Positions 27,601 through 34,137 of a DNA stretch of 64,000 nucleotides are shown piece by piece. The stretch covers positions 62,001 through 126,000 of the forward strand of contig JAFPWH010000024.1 of NCBI GenBank assembly GCA_017395065.1, read 5' to 3'. Source of the stretch: Clostridia bacterium. Its GTDB lineage: Bacteria > Bacillota > Clostridia > Christensenellales > Aristaeellaceae. The notes beneath the pieces are model-generated. The model saw nothing but the letters and a program-made list of their open reading frames with translations. It was not told the origin of the DNA and searched no databases. Positions within the stretch are counted from its first letter, which is position 1, and each line of letters opens with the position of its first letter. The position numbers were made by a program, and so were the translations under genes.

Positions 27601-28048
27601 TATAAGCGTGACGAGAGACGGCAAAACGGTCCTGAACACGACGGCATATGACGCGGAGACGGGCATTGTGCTCAAGGCAAGCGAAGTCGGCGCTTATGCG
27701 ATCAGTGTGACGATCACCGATGGCGAAGGCGAAGCCGCGAGCGCGCAGTCCTCTGTCACGGTCAGCGACGCGTTCACCTTCACCGCGAACAACATCGTTT
27801 GGGAATACGTGATCCTGGACGCGCAGGGCGACAAGGGTGCCGCCGTAAGGCTGGTCTCCTGCCCCGCGGGCACCACCACGATCAAGGTACCTGAAACGAT
27901 GGACGGCGCGAAGGTCGTAAGGATCGACACCGAGGCGTTCCTGAACCAGTCTCAATTGATCAAGGTGAGCATTCCCGCAAGCGTCACCGAAATCGGCGCC
28001 AGAGCCTTCAAGGGCTGCACTGCCTTGACCGAACTTGTAAACTACTGA
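18620..28048 (+). CDS. Giant secreted Ig-like (Big_2) surface protein with acidic stalk and C-terminal LRR_5-like cap
   Basis: 3,142 residues; ATG 18620 is set by TTTGGAGG. Signal peptide about 1-22. Residues about 24-158 and 284-433 are Glu/Asp/Thr-rich; a globular segment lies between them. From about 440 to 3050 run some 30 Big_2 Ig-like domains of 80-90 residues (SSDESVAKV, GTATITATTYNGK and similar). Domains recur in an A-B-C order with a period near 252 residues, seven times (about 20219-25506), followed by eight less regular domains, the last PKD-like. The end (about 3050-3142) resembles one BspA-type LRR_5 unit (VSIPASVTEIGARAFKGC). There is no LPXTG motif, transmembrane tail or SLH domain. 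Probable long fibrous adhesin, monocistronic. Confidence 0.9.
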   Translation: MSKKLISVLLVIALMLTSVFAVSETDGEEELMTVIEQTETSDSADGESATADEDEGEETVIVQTAEDESETAEDTEAAEDETAEEDAQEPVLTDEALDDDETEDASADEEAVDEEKASEEEETTQETAESDEDEDSEELNEDEETDETPEDEETEASEGEIDYSRSLKYSPSFEKGYVELVDDAKLYVDYKDEEAFATVSKGVAYAIKRVNAGKSNDKLFIAYADESGEYTAYVNASAAFALDADAVNAFKTDFENLSSEKQHFYEKDRNVCLPELKVTLLDTAEETVIPDGEKTDETELPADKPEDAVTEDEQGENIEEETVEETVEETVEETVEETVEETTPSDETDKEDEPESEEDEEETTDKTEEGRTAEEDESDDEQTDDETDGQVTPEDTEDTEGEDEGDTEEEISQDETQDTEPEKTDEYTEIIEYTPILTMSLYGEGASNAGATASVVFGDFDREIGLGDKLSVSAYCVDASGKKTDDAVSFSSESTNVTVSGSTVSAKSLGSFKLVAVSANGVKAVLDMAVVNAPDSFILTKDSVTVGVNGTAALTYTVNSGSASSATWASSDESVAKVNAHGVVTGISAGTAVITATSYNGLSASCGVSVMSEPDDIQLNISQITISENETVRIDASFSGDAFGNVYCDEITGDGEISLTSLGGGSFKLTGLCSGKVSATFYVYNKTTDRTYFARLDITVKPAVCKIEFTNPRTEIGYKETVDVKPVAYDGRGNALSETITLSTSKKTYVSVNGSKIYGAKTGSATITATAANGVSATLSVKTVKAPGSVSLNLKNAQLSVGESLVLTATIPSGTASAITWTSSNAAVAKVDENGNVTALKSGTAQITASTYVKGKTASCTVTVSEAPLSISFAKDEYSVLEGMNVNTSVVFTPAGAAGNVVYAIDNEIVATVDANGTVKGLNAGTATLTATTHSNITGIDYSASTIVKVGPAPYTIVLGTQRTVIGKGETLELNPVAYDKNGEVVNTTFSVSSSSTKKIRQEGAAAIYGVATGSADITVKAENGLTKKISVKVVAAPKKVTLSKASLTLSAGQSVQLSYNFDSKSTVSAIKWSSSDESVASVDNGLIVAKGAGSAKIRCATYLANVYAECTVTVYAAPTSISFEGGAVEVRENAVVTPSIKFVPSNAGGEVEYGLRFDGVEEIAILNGTSVKGLYSGTATLTAKVFNYEINDYVTASCTLKVVPAVASIAFRNDRSSIGLKETVDLKPVAYDARGNEIDAKITLSIKGSYVKLVEGTTVFGDKKGTATITAAAENGVKKEAKFKVVAAPSSVKISAEKTDVAVGYTISLKAVTTGSDTADVTWSSSDESVLTVDENGQVTAVAYGSAQITATTYNGKTAVCTVNAVHAPTGVRFASESYSVGEGQSIQTALVFEPAESSANAVYSITDSDSEYEIASVDTRGVVTGKASGSAILVASIMDHETGKVITASTKITVTTAPEFIKITGVTTIGVGETVDLRPVAYDARGNEVNTDFALKSNSERYVRCSGTSVTGRKKGTSTVTVKAANGQTTSVLIRVLEAPKAVNLGLSSLNMQIGSEYTLSPSYAAGQTGHMSFASSDASVAKVSESGVITALKAGTATITVTTYNKKSAKLSVTVTQSPTEIDFNEDQIRVVINSTYQLNPVFAPAGSAAEVTYASSDESIALVDGSGKINAKKVGSCVITVSAYSNAEGKTISASIALEVCKYPAKVEAGVDSLMLGVGETLTLSPKAFDTDGNEIETTFTVSTSNKKFVTVSGSTIKAVKKGEAEISVSVPGGSSDTIKVTVLKAPSKVQLPASLTMAAGETYTLKPTFGDKQYGTVKWTSADESMAVVDANGTVSAKKAGKVTITATTFNNKSASMTLTVSAAPTGITFEKAAYSVSEGSEIATKVVLTPSGSFARPEYRIVYEGDNAIASVDQNGTVKGLVTGNAVVQASVYNSANDTVYTAEAVITVTPAPASIALKQERTVIGVGETIDLMPVAYDREGNEVQTSFTVKSSETKKLAVSGTQVKGLRASKVTVTVTADNGLSIKLQITVAKAPGKVTVSAENTNVALNGSIVLTAKCDNVADALVTWTSSDPSVAVVNEHGIVTAKKLGSASITATSYNGKKGSITVTVLPEAESLHFEKDEIKVGLGSSETVKAGIPQGTAAQIVYVSCNPYVASVNASTGSVTGNRVGSTRIVATIKNSSTGKYYTAAYTVVVTPVPASLKSASSRTSLGVGEKLSLDVIAYDANGNETGSSFTYASSKTNYVTVDKDGVVTAKRSGSSVITVTSYNNITLKITITVVSSPSSIKLTASDTRLVVGEKGFTPTVTLSPKKTAGSITWSSEDESIAKVDANGLIKGVSFGSTRITARTYNGKTASITVNVYNQPDELLLDQTEIDLGAGQSATLRFTFKEGQYGSVTYSSDNENVVTVDQSGKMSAISKGSANVSVTAANGVKAVCKVNVKPAPEKISFSESGITIGINQTFDAHDYIVLPDGCQASLSFSVESSKVLENKGEGVIKGKSAGTTRVKVTTHNGKTALLTVKVVRASSSFTVKISDSVVFEGSIFNFTPVFPAGTTAAVTFASADENVISVTEDGTAKAVNAGTTVITATSHNGVKVNTTVTVYRHVESVSLESESLSLVHYDSYKLKATIAPEGVYDTTLTWTSSDENTVTVSSDGTVTALNVTFAPVTVTATSNDGNISASCLITVTPVRVSDIELSSSEIVLEKGRSASVQATVAPDNADDKSVSWTSSDPSVAKVDGEGNITAVSGSGTAVISCISNDTGVKKTVKVTAENVRLISAVLSSEEFTIEHYSQADLSYTLEPSDADIASAVWTVSNPAVLSVSQSGRLDALKEGSSTVSLKITDTHGFAYTLTCKVNVEPVRVKSIALSQQEITLRTGKTGTITVDVRPDNADNRNVSWKIENSKIAGIKSQSANSVVLSGISEGETRITATSEDGGYTAECVVKVYGELEAKVTPNFTRITLTNDIVWKIDAVNAIGSVNYTISVTRDGKTVLNTTAYDAETGIVLKASEVGAYAISVTITDGEGEAASAQSSVTVSDAFTFTANNIVWEYVILDAQGDKGAAVRLVSCPAGTTTIKVPETMDGAKVVRIDTEAFLNQSQLIKVSIPASVTEIGARAFKGCTALTELVNY
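19577..19644 (+). repeat. In-frame 12-bp tandem repeat in the acidic stalk
   Basis: Unit GARGAAACCGTA, five full copies and a partial one, with only A/G variation at one position; encodes repeated EETV. It keeps frame, so copy-number change would alter stalk length without stopping translation. Confidence 0.9.
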
Positions 28049-28055
28049 TACAATC

Positions 28056-28134
28056 GTCCGGCATGCAAAGATAAATGCAAGCCGGACAAAATGAAACGGT
28101 TCTGCCGATACGATGATCCGGCAGAACCGTTTTT
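28056..28134 (+). terminator. Tandem hairpins ending the giant gene
   Basis: First GTCCGGC (28056-28062) with GCCGGAC (28081-28087). Second a perfect 14-bp stem AAACGGTTCTGCCG / CGGCAGAACCGTTT (28094-28107, 28119-28132), ending in a run of five T. The second hairpin can also serve the convergent isomerase gene. Confidence 0.92.
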
Positions 28135-28156
28135 ATGTGATTTGATATTTAAGAAG

Positions 28157-28882
28157 TTACTTTTCCTGCGCCTTCAGCCAGTCATAGCAAAGCTTGGCCT
28201 CGGTCACGCCGTCGGGACGGAGACTTTCGCTTTCTACGATCATGAGCTTTCCGAGCTCTTTGGAGCACTGATACGCGTCGCGCAGCGGGGCTGTGCCGTA
28301 ACCCAGCGGCTTTCCTTCGCCTCCGCGCAAGCCGTCCTTGATGTGAACGCAGTCGATACGATCCTTCAGTCTCTCCAGTATTCCTCTTGAGGATATTCCT
28401 GTCGCGTTGTAGTACCAGAAGGTGTCGATCTCAATCCTGAGATTCGTGCGGTAAACCAGCTGCTCGTGGATCATCGAGCCGTCCTTGTTGGGCAGGAATT
28501 CGCCGGAATGATTGTGGAAGCCGAGGCTTATGCCGGCTTTTTCCAGAACCGGTTGAATTTTATTGACCTTTTCGACGAAAGCGTCGAGCTTTTGCTGATT
28601 GTTTAAATCGTGGCCCGGAATGATGATGCGGGAATTGCCAAGGGCTTTGTGGTATTCGATGGCCGCGTCGACGTCGTTTTCGATGTCTCTGAGCCCGGTA
28701 TGCGTGCCCGAGACGACGAGGCCGAGCTCGTCCAGCCAGCCCTTGATCTCTTTGGCCGCAAAGCCGAAAAAGCCTGCAAATTCGACGTACTTATAGCCGA
28801 TATCGGCTACAGCCTTGAGCGCGCCGCGCAGATCCCTGCCGGTCAAATCGCGTACTGAATACATTTGAATGCCGTAATCCAT
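28157..28882 (-). CDS. Sugar phosphate isomerase/epimerase, xylose-isomerase-like TIM barrel
   Basis: 241 residues of the AP_endonuc_2 superfamily (IolE/hydroxypyruvate isomerase-like). Metal and active-site segments are visible: FHNHSGEF, EIDTFW, CVHIKDG and IVESE. It would isomerise or epimerise a small sugar or ketose; the substrate is not readable. AGGAGGT precedes the ATG, and only 17 bases separate it from parC, so it is probably the last gene of the topoisomerase operon. Confidence 0.85.
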   Translation of the reverse strand: MDYGIQMYSVRDLTGRDLRGALKAVADIGYKYVEFAGFFGFAAKEIKGWLDELGLVVSGTHTGLRDIENDVDAAIEYHKALGNSRIIIPGHDLNNQQKLDAFVEKVNKIQPVLEKAGISLGFHNHSGEFLPNKDGSMIHEQLVYRTNLRIEIDTFWYYNATGISSRGILERLKDRIDCVHIKDGLRGGEGKPLGYGTAPLRDAYQCSKELGKLMIVESESLRPDGVTEAKLCYDWLKAQEK

Positions 28883-28899
28883 TTGACTACCTCCTGACC

Positions 28900-31338
28900 T
28901 TACTGTTTTTTTCTGACGTTGATGATGGTATCGTCAAGCACGCACATGGCGTACATTGTACCCTTGCTTTCGCGGCGCTCGATTCGCACAAGATCCGTGT
29001 TCAGCGTCTGCACGGCGCCTTTCTTCTGTTCGTATTCGAAATCGTAGGGCTCTTTGACGGGAAGCACGCCTACGATGCGCGTGCCGTTTGCGCCGTTCTT
29101 GGCAAAGTTAAAGCACTTGACGCCCTTTCCGCCCCTCGCCTGAAGGTCGAAGTCGATCAAAAGGACGCGCTTCATAAAGCCCTTGTCGCTTACGAAGAGG
29201 ATCTCGCCTTCCTCATTGTTGGGGAAAACCTCGAAAACGCTGTCGCCTTCGGAAAGGCTGATTCCCTTGACGCCGGCTGCCGTCCTGCCGATCAGGGAAA
29301 TCTCACTGATCGGGTAATGTATGCTCATGCCGGCTGTCGTGATCATGAGCAGGTTCTCTTCGTCTCCCAGCAAAAGCACTTTACGCAGGGAATCGTTTTC
29401 TTTCAGCGTGAGCGCGGCGAATTTGGAACGGCTGATGTCGTATTCCTTAAGGTTCGTGCGCTTTACGATGCCGCCGCTCGTGACGAACAGAAGCTTCGCT
29501 TCCGGATCGGCGTTCATGAGGATCGCGCCGATCAGCGCTTCGTCATTTTCAAGCCCGGCAAACAGCGCTCCCTGTGGGGAGCCCCTGTCCTTTACGCGGC
29601 ATTCGGGTATCTTTTCCGCTGCCAGCGGATAGCAGCTGCCCTTGTCCGTGAAGAACAGTATTCTGCTGTCTGTATCGCAGCGGAACAGGTATTCGGATGC
29701 GTCGCTTGCCTCTCCGGCGCTAACGGCCTTGTCGTACAGCCTCGGCGAAACGCGTTTGAGGAAACCGTTGCGGGTGACGTACACGAGCGTTTCTTCGGCG
29801 ACTTTCGGCAAGGGCTCGATCTCCACCTGATCGAATTCTCTGACGAGCTGCGTGCGGCGCGGCGTCGCGTATTTTGTCTTGACTTCGATCAGTTCCTGCC
29901 TGATCACTTCAAGCAGTTTCTTTTCGCTTTTCAATATAGCTTCGAGACGCTTGATCAGCTTTTGTATTTCCGCATACTCCTGCCGAAGGGTCAGGATCTC
30001 AAGGTTCGTGAGGCGCTGCAGGCGCATGTCGAGGATGGCCTGCGCCTGTACGTCCGTAAGCTTGAAGCGCGCCATCAGACGTTCTTTGGCTTCCTTCGGC
30101 GTCTTGCTCGAGCGTATGAGGCGGATCACTTCGTCGAGATTGTCGACGGCGATGATGAGTCCTTCGAGGATATGCGCCCGCGCCTTCGCCTTCTCAAGCT
30201 CGTAGCGCGTGCGCCTGAGCACCACGTTTTTGCGGTGCTGCAGATAGAATTCGAGAATGGCCTTGAGCCCAAGCTGCATCGGCTTGCCCTGTGCGATGCA
30301 GACCATGTTGACGCCTACGGTGTCCTGAAGCTCCGAATACTTGTACAGCCCCGCGAGCACGCGCTCGGCGTCGGCGTCTCTCTTTAGCTCGATCACCGCG
30401 CGCATGCCGCTGCGGTCGCTCTCGTCGCGGATATCGTAAATGTCGCTGAACAGATCCTTTTTCTCTTCGCTCAGCCGCAGGATCTTTTCGAGCAGAGCGC
30501 TTTTGTTTTTGCCGTAGGTCATCTCGGTTATGACCAAAAGCGTCCTTCCGGCCTGCCCTTTTTCGATGGAGGTTTTGGCCCGCAGCTGCACTTTGCCTCG
30601 TCCCGTTTCGTAGGCCTGTTCGAGCTCTTCGCCGGCAGCGAGTATGCCGCCGGTCGGAAAATCAGGCCCGGGGATGTATTTCATCAGCTCTCGGGTCGTT
30701 ATGTCCTTATTTTCCATAAGGGCGATCACGCCGTCGATCGCCTCGCCCAGATTGTGAGGGGGAATGTTGGTGGCAAGACCCACGGCGATGCCGTCCGCGC
30801 CGTTTACGAGAATGTTCGGAAAGCTGCTGGGCAATAGCTCCGGCTCGTTTTGTGTATCGTCGAAATTCAGATGAAAATCGACCGTGTCTTTATCGATGTC
30901 CCTGAGCATTTCCATCGCAAGGGGCATCATGCGCGCCTCGGTATAGCGCATCGCAGCGGGCGGATCGCCGTCGATGGAGCCGAAGTTGCCGTGCCCGTCG
31001 ATCAGCGGTTCTCTGAGCGAGAAGTCCTGTGCCATGCGCGCAAGCGCGCCGTAAACGGACGAGTCTCCGTGCGGATGGTATTTTCCAAGACAATCGCCCA
31101 CGATGCGTGCGCACTTTCTGTGAGGCTTGTCGTTCGTCAGCGAAAGCTCGTGCATCGTGTAGAGGATGCGCCTCTGCACGGGCTTTAAGCCGTCTTCCAC
31201 GCGGGGGAGTGCCCTGTCCAATATGACGTGCTCGGAGTAGGGCATCATAGAGGCGTGCATGACGCTTTCCATCGTCTTTTGCATTATGACTTCGGTTTTC
31301 TGCCCCTTCATGGGTTCATGCGTGCTTTTGCGCGCCAT
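28900..31338 (-). CDS. parC: Type IIA topoisomerase subunit A (ParC-like)
   Basis: 812 residues. Catalytic Y132 in AMRYTEARM, winged helix with [13 protein letters not shown]-terminal beta-pinwheel. The position equal to gyrase A Ser83 is S93, but that equal to Asp87 is G97. The pinwheel lacks the canonical first-blade GyrA box QRRGGRG (the corresponding loop is [13 protein letters not shown]), while a related QARGGKG occurs near residue 765. This favours topoisomerase IV, which decatenates chromosomes, over gyrase; the call is not certain. The ATG follows the parE stop directly (TAAATG). Confidence 0.85.
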   Translation of the reverse strand: MARKSTHEPMKGQKTEVIMQKTMESVMHASMMPYSEHVILDRALPRVEDGLKPVQRRILYTMHELSLTNDKPHRKCARIVGDCLGKYHPHGDSSVYGALARMAQDFSLREPLIDGHGNFGSIDGDPPAAMRYTEARMMPLAMEMLRDIDKDTVDFHLNFDDTQNEPELLPSSFPNILVNGADGIAVGLATNIPPHNLGEAIDGVIALMENKDITTRELMKYIPGPDFPTGGILAAGEELEQAYETGRGKVQLRAKTSIEKGQAGRTLLVITEMTYGKNKSALLEKILRLSEEKKDLFSDIYDIRDESDRSGMRAVIELKRDADAERVLAGLYKYSELQDTVGVNMVCIAQGKPMQLGLKAILEFYLQHRKNVVLRRTRYELEKAKARAHILEGLIIAVDNLDEVIRLIRSSKTPKEAKERLMARFKLTDVQAQAILDMRLQRLTNLEILTLRQEYAEIQKLIKRLEAILKSEKKLLEVIRQELIEVKTKYATPRRTQLVREFDQVEIEPLPKVAEETLVYVTRNGFLKRVSPRLYDKAVSAGEASDASEYLFRCDTDSRILFFTDKGSCYPLAAEKIPECRVKDRGSPQGALFAGLENDEALIGAILMNADPEAKLLFVTSGGIVKRTNLKEYDISRSKFAALTLKENDSLRKVLLLGDEENLLMITTAGMSIHYPISEISLIGRTAAGVKGISLSEGDSVFEVFPNNEEGEILFVSDKGFMKRVLLIDFDLQARGGKGVKCFNFAKNGANGTRIVGVLPVKEPYDFEYEQKKGAVQTLNTDLVRIERRESKGTMYAMCVLDDTIINVRKKQ

Positions 31339-33309
31339 TTACGCTCTGCCTCCTTCCTCGCCGACGGGTTTGAAGTCGTCTTTTTTGTTGAAATCAGCGT
31401 AGGCGAAGATGTAGTCCTTTCGGGGCTCCACTTTGTCGCCCATCAGTATGGAAACCATGCGCTCTGCTTCGGCGTCGTCTTCGATCGAGACCTGCGTAAG
31501 CTTTCTGCCCTCGGGGTTCATCGTCGTTTCCCAGAGCTGTTCCGGGTTCATTTCGCCAAGGCCCTTGTAGCGCTGAAGCGTGTAGCCCTTGCTGACGCCC
31601 TGCATCGCGCTTGCAAGCTCCTTGTCGTCGTAACAGTAGATGGACTTGTCGCCCTTTTGAATCTTGTACAGTGGCGGCATGCCCATGTATACGTGCCCTT
31701 CGGTGATCAATGGCTTCATGTAACGATAGAAGAAGGTCAGCAGTATCGCGCGGATGTGCGCGCCGTCCTGGTCGGCATCGGACAGAATGATCACCTTGTC
31801 GTATTTCAGGCGGCTTATGTCGAAACCCTCGCCGATCCCCGTGCCGAGCGCCGTGATCAGAGAGCGGATCTCTTCGTTCGCCAATACCTGATCGAGCCTC
31901 TTTTTTTCGGAATTCAACGGCTTTCCGCGAAGCGGGAGAATCGCCTGAAAATGCCTGTCCCGGCCCTGCTTGGCGCTGCCGCCGGCGGAATCGCCTTCGA
32001 CGATGAAAAGCTCGTTGAGCTTTGCGTCCCTGCCCGTGCAGGAGGAGAGCTTGCCGACCAGAGGGGCGGATTCGAGCTCCGTCTTCTGCCTTGCGAGGTC
32101 CTTTGCCTTGCGCGTGGCCTCTCTGACCTTCGCCGCCTTGATCGCCTTTTCGAGGATCACCTTTGCGGACGCCTGATTTTTGAGGTCTTCGAGATAGATG
32201 CTCAGCTTTTCGTCGACCCAGTTTTCCACCTGCGACTTGACTTCGGTATTGCCGAGGCGGCCCTTCGTCTGGCCCTCGAATTGGGGATTCTTTACGTTTA
32301 CGGCCAAAACGGCGGTGAGCCCTTCGCGGAAATCCTCACCGCTCAGATTGTTGTCCTTTTCCTTCAGCACGCCGCATTTGCGCGCATAATCGTTGAACAC
32401 CTTGGTCAGCGCCGTCTTGAAGCCCACCTCGTGGGTACCGCCCTCGGGGGTAGGGATGTTGTTCACGAAAGAAAAGATGCTGGCGGTATAGCTGTCGGTG
32501 TACTGTATGCAAAAGCGGATGCGTATGTCGCTTAAGCTACCTTCATAAAGGATGGGCTCGGTCAGCGCGGTCTTTTCGCCGTTGAGGTAGCTCACGAAAT
32601 CGTTCAGGCCGCCCTCGTACATGTATTCCACGCGGCGCAGCTTTTCGTCACGAATGCGTTCGTCGGTGAATATGAAGCGCACGCCCTTGTTGAGATAGGC
32701 AAGCTCCCGTATCCTGTGGCGAACGGTATCGCTGTTGAAATCGATTTCTTCGAACACGCGGGGATCGGGTTTAAAGCACACCGAAGTGCCCCTTTTGCGG
32801 GTGTTGCCGACCTTCGCAAGCGGCGCGACAGGCTTGCCCGAAAGGATCTTATGCGTCTTCGGATCCTCCACGGATTCGAAACGCTGCTGATAGTGCGTAT
32901 AATCGACGTAAACGTCCACGACGCACCACTCGCTGAGGGCGTTTACGACGCTTGCGCCCACGCCGTGCAGGCCGCCGGAATAGGCGTAGTTCTTGTCGTC
33001 GAATTTTCCGCCCGCGTGCAGCTGCGTGTAGATGACCTCGACCGCGCTCACGCCGAGCTTGGGGTGTATATCCACCGGCAGACCGCGCCCGTTGTCAGTG
33101 ACCTCACAGCTGCCGTCTTTTTTCAATGTGACGGTAATTTCATTCGCGTAACCGTTTGAAGCTTCGTCCACAGCGTTGTCGACGATCTCCCAAATCAGAT
33201 GGTGCAGTCCTCTTGGGCCTGTGGAGCCTATGTACATGCCGGGACGCATGCGCACCGCCTCGAGACCTTCAAGAACGGTTATATCTTTCGCCGTGTAGTT
33301 GGATGCCAT
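31339..33309 (-). CDS. parE: Type IIA topoisomerase subunit B (ParE/GyrB family)
   Basis: 656 residues. GHKL ATPase domain with EIVDNAVDEAS, DNGRGLPVD and GGLHGVGASVVNAL; transducer; TOPRIM domain with VEGDSAGGSAKQGRD and DADQDGAHIR; C-terminal GRKLTQVSIED. First gene of parE-parC-isomerase, named ParE because of its partner. A GGAGGG site precedes the ATG. Confidence 0.88.
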   Translation of the reverse strand: MASNYTAKDITVLEGLEAVRMRPGMYIGSTGPRGLHHLIWEIVDNAVDEASNGYANEITVTLKKDGSCEVTDNGRGLPVDIHPKLGVSAVEVIYTQLHAGGKFDDKNYAYSGGLHGVGASVVNALSEWCVVDVYVDYTHYQQRFESVEDPKTHKILSGKPVAPLAKVGNTRKRGTSVCFKPDPRVFEEIDFNSDTVRHRIRELAYLNKGVRFIFTDERIRDEKLRRVEYMYEGGLNDFVSYLNGEKTALTEPILYEGSLSDIRIRFCIQYTDSYTASIFSFVNNIPTPEGGTHEVGFKTALTKVFNDYARKCGVLKEKDNNLSGEDFREGLTAVLAVNVKNPQFEGQTKGRLGNTEVKSQVENWVDEKLSIYLEDLKNQASAKVILEKAIKAAKVREATRKAKDLARQKTELESAPLVGKLSSCTGRDAKLNELFIVEGDSAGGSAKQGRDRHFQAILPLRGKPLNSEKKRLDQVLANEEIRSLITALGTGIGEGFDISRLKYDKVIILSDADQDGAHIRAILLTFFYRYMKPLITEGHVYMGMPPLYKIQKGDKSIYCYDDKELASAMQGVSKGYTLQRYKGLGEMNPEQLWETTMNPEGRKLTQVSIEDDAEAERMVSILMGDKVEPRKDYIFAYADFNKKDDFKPVGEEGGRA

Positions 33310-33355
33310 TTCTCCCTCCGAAATATATGGAAATGCTCATACTTTCTCTAATATA

Positions 33356-33384
33356 AGTATACCATAAAACGACGCGTAAAGCAA
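33356..33384 (-). promoter_or_regulatory. Promoter of parE-parC
   Basis: On the minus strand TTGCTT (33384-33379), a 17-base spacer, TATACT (33361-33356). Confidence 0.78.
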
Positions 33385-33433
33385 ATTCACAGGTATTACA
33401 AAAGTGTTCAAAATGTTTCATAAAAGCGAATAA

Positions 33434-33474
33434 CGCGGCACGCATCCCCGTAAGAAGCGGGGTTGCGCGCCGCG
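33434..33474 (-). terminator. GC-rich hairpin after hsp20
   Basis: A 17-bp stem with two mismatches (33434-33450 with 33458-33474, 7-base loop) lies just downstream of hsp20. The following minus-strand tract TTATTCGCTTTTA is only moderately T-rich. Confidence 0.7.
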
Positions 33475-33494
33475 CGGTCAATGCGTCAGTCCTG

Positions 33495-33923
33495 TCAGCC
33501 TTCGATGGCGATCAGATGATTCTCCTCTTTGGGCGCTTCGAGCTGCGGCTTGGGGATGCTGATTTTGAGGATGCCGTCCTCGAACCTGGCCTTGATGTTC
33601 TCCTGCTTTACGTCCTTGCCCACATAGTAGCTGCGGCTGCAGGAGCCCACGTAGCGTTCGCGCCGGATGTACTTGCCGTTCTCTTCCTCGTTGTTTTCCT
33701 TCGAGGTCTGGGCGCTTACAGTAAGGTAGCCGTCTTTGAGCTCTGCTTTGACGTCTTCCTTCTTGTAGCCGGGCAGTTCGATGCCGAGCTCGTACCCGTC
33801 GTCATTTTCCTTGATGTCCGTGCCCATCAGCATATAGGGGTAAGCGGTTTTGCTCGCGGGGCGCGCAAAGGTTCCAAAGAAATCGTCAAAAAGGTTGTCG
33901 TTAAAAAAGTTTCTCATCAACAT
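33495..33923 (-). CDS. Hsp20 family small heat-shock protein
   Basis: 142 residues. The alpha-crystallin domain runs from about 35 to 130 (DIKENDDGYELGIELPGYKKEDVKAEL to FEDGILKISIPK), with the final GILKISI strand and a C-terminal I-A-I tail (LIAIEG) that links oligomers. An ATP-independent holdase chaperone. GGAGG precedes the ATG. The promoter carries a canonical CIRCE operator, so HrcA control is expected. Confidence 0.95.
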   Translation of the reverse strand: MLMRNFFNDNLFDDFFGTFARPASKTAYPYMLMGTDIKENDDGYELGIELPGYKKEDVKAELKDGYLTVSAQTSKENNEEENGKYIRRERYVGSCSRSYYVGKDVKQENIKARFEDGILKISIPKPQLEAPKEENHLIAIEG

Positions 33924-33995
33924 GGTTTTGTCCTCCGTATATTTTATTCTCTCGGGTGGGACTGTGTTCTATCGTCCTCCCTCGATTACGTGAGC

Positions 33996-34024
33996 ATTAT
34001 ACCACACAAATTAGCACTCGTCAA
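33996..34024 (-). promoter_or_regulatory. Promoter of hsp20, overlapped by CIRCE
   Basis: On the minus strand TTGACG (34024-34019), a 17-base spacer, TATAAT (34001-33996). The -35 lies in the CIRCE spacer. Confidence 0.88.
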
Positions 34025-34037
34025 TAGTGAGTGCTAA
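34011..34037. promoter_or_regulatory. CIRCE operator for HrcA
   Basis: Exact consensus TTAGCACTC, nine bases, GAGTGCTAA. It covers the -35 of the hsp20 promoter, so bound HrcA would block RNA polymerase until heat or misfolded protein relieves it. Confidence 0.97.
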
Positions 34038-34082
34038 CAAAATACTGTTAAAAGTAAGTAAAGGTCAAAAATCAAAAAACGC

Positions 34083-34111
34083 TTGCTACAGCCTGCGAAA
34101 TATGGTAAACT
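34083..34111 (+). promoter_or_regulatory. Promoter of the MMPL transporter gene
   Basis: TTGCTA at 34083-34088, a 17-base spacer and TAAACT at 34106-34111, 26 bases before ATG 34138. It begins 46 bases beyond CIRCE and is probably not controlled by it. Confidence 0.6.
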
Positions 34112-34137
34112 CTCCATATGAAACGGAGCGTGGAAAA

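Noticed and set aside
31228-32535. A 435-codon plus-strand frame opposite parE
   Set aside because: The opposite strand holds an unmistakable ParE; this frame is its antisense shadow.
28900-33309. Naming the topoisomerase pair gyrB-gyrA
   Set aside because: The canonical GyrA box is missing from the first blade, which favours topoisomerase IV. The choice is not final.
34083-34111. CIRCE control of the MMPL exporter
   Set aside because: The operator lies upstream of, and does not overlap, the exporter's promoter.
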